DNA of 7,228 nt. Origin: Clostridia bacterium (GTDB lineage: Bacteria > Bacillota > Clostridia > Oscillospirales > Acutalibacteraceae). The translations under genes were made by a program, and so were the position numbers. Below are positions 6,521 through 7,228 of the stretch, one piece after another. Positions within the stretch are counted from its first letter, which is position 1. Every line of letters begins with the position of its first letter. The notes below the pieces were generated by a model that saw only the letters and a program-made list of their open reading frames with translations, searched no databases and was not told where the DNA came from. Location: contig JAFYJR010000140.1 of assembly GCA_017538005.1 (NCBI GenBank), positions 1 through 7,228 of the forward strand, in the 5' to 3' direction.

Positions 6521-7228
6521 ATGGCTTTTAACGCTGATCTTCATGTGCATCTCGCACTTCCCGAAAAAGAGCTCACTGATGAGCAGATAAAAGAAAAACT
6601 CTCGCGTTTCAAGGACGCGGGAGTGACCTTTTTGCGCGACGGCGGTGACGCGTACGGCGTATCTCTTCGCGCGAAATCCATTGCCGAAGAACTCGGGATT
6701 GATTACCGTACGCCCGTGTTTGCGATATACAAAGAGGGCAGGTACGGTTCTTTCCTGGGAAAGTCCTTCGGCACTTTTGATGAGTACAAAGCTTTAGTCG
6801 ACGAGGCCGAAGCCTCCGGCGCGGACTTTATAAAACTGATTCTTTCAGGTGTTGTCGATCTGAAGAGCGGGGAGAATGATTTTGAACCGTTCTTTACTTC
6901 CGAGGAAGTGTCTTCCATGGTCGGCTACGCCCACGGTAAAGGCTTTTCTGTCATGGCACATGTCAACGGCGCCGAAAACATCAAAATGGCGCTCTCAGCC
7001 GGTGTGGATACAATAGAGCACGGATACTTTATGGACGAACAGTGTGCCGATATGCTGGCGAGTTCGGATGTCGTCTGGGTGCCGACCATAGCCGCGGTGG
7101 CCGCGTTTGTCGGCAATAAGGAGTACGATCAGGCGGCTCTCGCGAAAATCCTTGCAGATCACGCAAAGATGATAAAGAAGGTCTGGTACATAGGAGGCAT
7201 GATCGGACTCGGTACCGACAACGCGGAC
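6521..7228 (+). CDS. Metal-dependent amidohydrolase, cut by the right edge
   Basis: The frame starts at ATG 6521, with AGAGGT (6511-6516) just before it, and is open to the right edge (236 codons seen). It looks like a TIM-barrel hydrolase of the amidohydrolase superfamily, nearest in pattern to the imidazolonepropionase-like group. The expected metal ligands appear in order: HVH at residues 8-10, Lys105 in FIKLILSG (the likely carboxylated lysine), His147 in MAHV, His167 in IEHG and Asp233 in GTD. The first motif is nearly at the N-terminus, so the usual preceding beta-sandwich strands of about 50 residues are absent. An alternative upstream start is not available, because the galE stop lies 9 bases before the ATG in a separate frame and the ribosome site fits this ATG. 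The substrate cannot be told. It may form an operon with galE, but no pathway link is evident. Confidence 0.82.
   Translation, partial: MAFNADLHVHLALPEKELTDEQIKEKLSRFKDAGVTFLRDGGDAYGVSLRAKSIAEELGIDYRTPVFAIYKEGRYGSFLGKSFGTFDEYKALVDEAEASGADFIKLILSGVVDLKSGENDFEPFFTSEEVSSMVGYAHGKGFSVMAHVNGAENIKMALSAGVDTIEHGYFMDEQCADMLASSDVVWVPTIAAVAAFVGNKEYDQAALAKILADHAKMIKKVWYIGGMIGLGTDNAD

Overview
The window is a class I heat-shock locus of the Firmicutes type, in the order hrcA-grpE-dnaK-dnaJ behind a perfect CIRCE operator. Before it lies the tail of an FHA-domain gene. After it come a small GlsB/YeaQ/YmgE-like membrane protein gene, galE, and the start of a metal-dependent amidohydrolase gene. All genes are on the + strand. 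The gene order, the CIRCE/HrcA control, the strong GGAGG-type ribosome sites, and a DnaK that lacks the roughly 25-residue insert of Gram-negative DnaKs all point to a monoderm Firmicute, probably a Clostridia member with roughly 50% G+C. A species cannot be named from the sequence alone.

Layout: 3-314 is the 3' end of an FHA-domain gene, closed by a strong intrinsic terminator (322-351). A sigma-A-type promoter (362-390) and CIRCE (401-427) then drive hrcA (453-1508), grpE (1489-2013, GTG start, overlapping hrcA), dnaK (2034-3872) and dnaJ (3889-5103). No terminator is visible after dnaJ. An extended -10 promoter (5090-5117) starts inside the dnaJ 3' end and serves the 92-residue membrane protein gene (5151-5429), which is closed by a second strong terminator (5446-5472). 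galE (5495-6511) and the amidohydrolase gene (6521 to the right edge) follow as a separate tight pair.

How the parts work together: HrcA represses its own operon through CIRCE, and DnaK, DnaJ and GrpE form the Hsp70 folding cycle. The membrane stress-type protein can be made both by read-through from the heat-shock promoter and from its own promoter.

The one real anomaly is in dnaK. The reading frame is otherwise intact and well conserved, but codon 55, which is normally lysine in the motif AKRQA, is TAG. The first 54 residues, with the phosphate-binding loop, are thus cut off from the rest. A sequencing or assembly error or a single-base nonsense mutation is the simplest explanation, and UAG read-through is a less likely one. 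Other points of note are the repeated CIRCE-like half-sites around the hrcA promoter, an FHA domain that has lost its usual phosphothreonine-contact residues, and an amidohydrolase whose metal motif sits almost at the N-terminus. I saw no CRISPR array, tRNA, rRNA, insertion sequence or phage feature, and no gene-free stretch over 300 bases.
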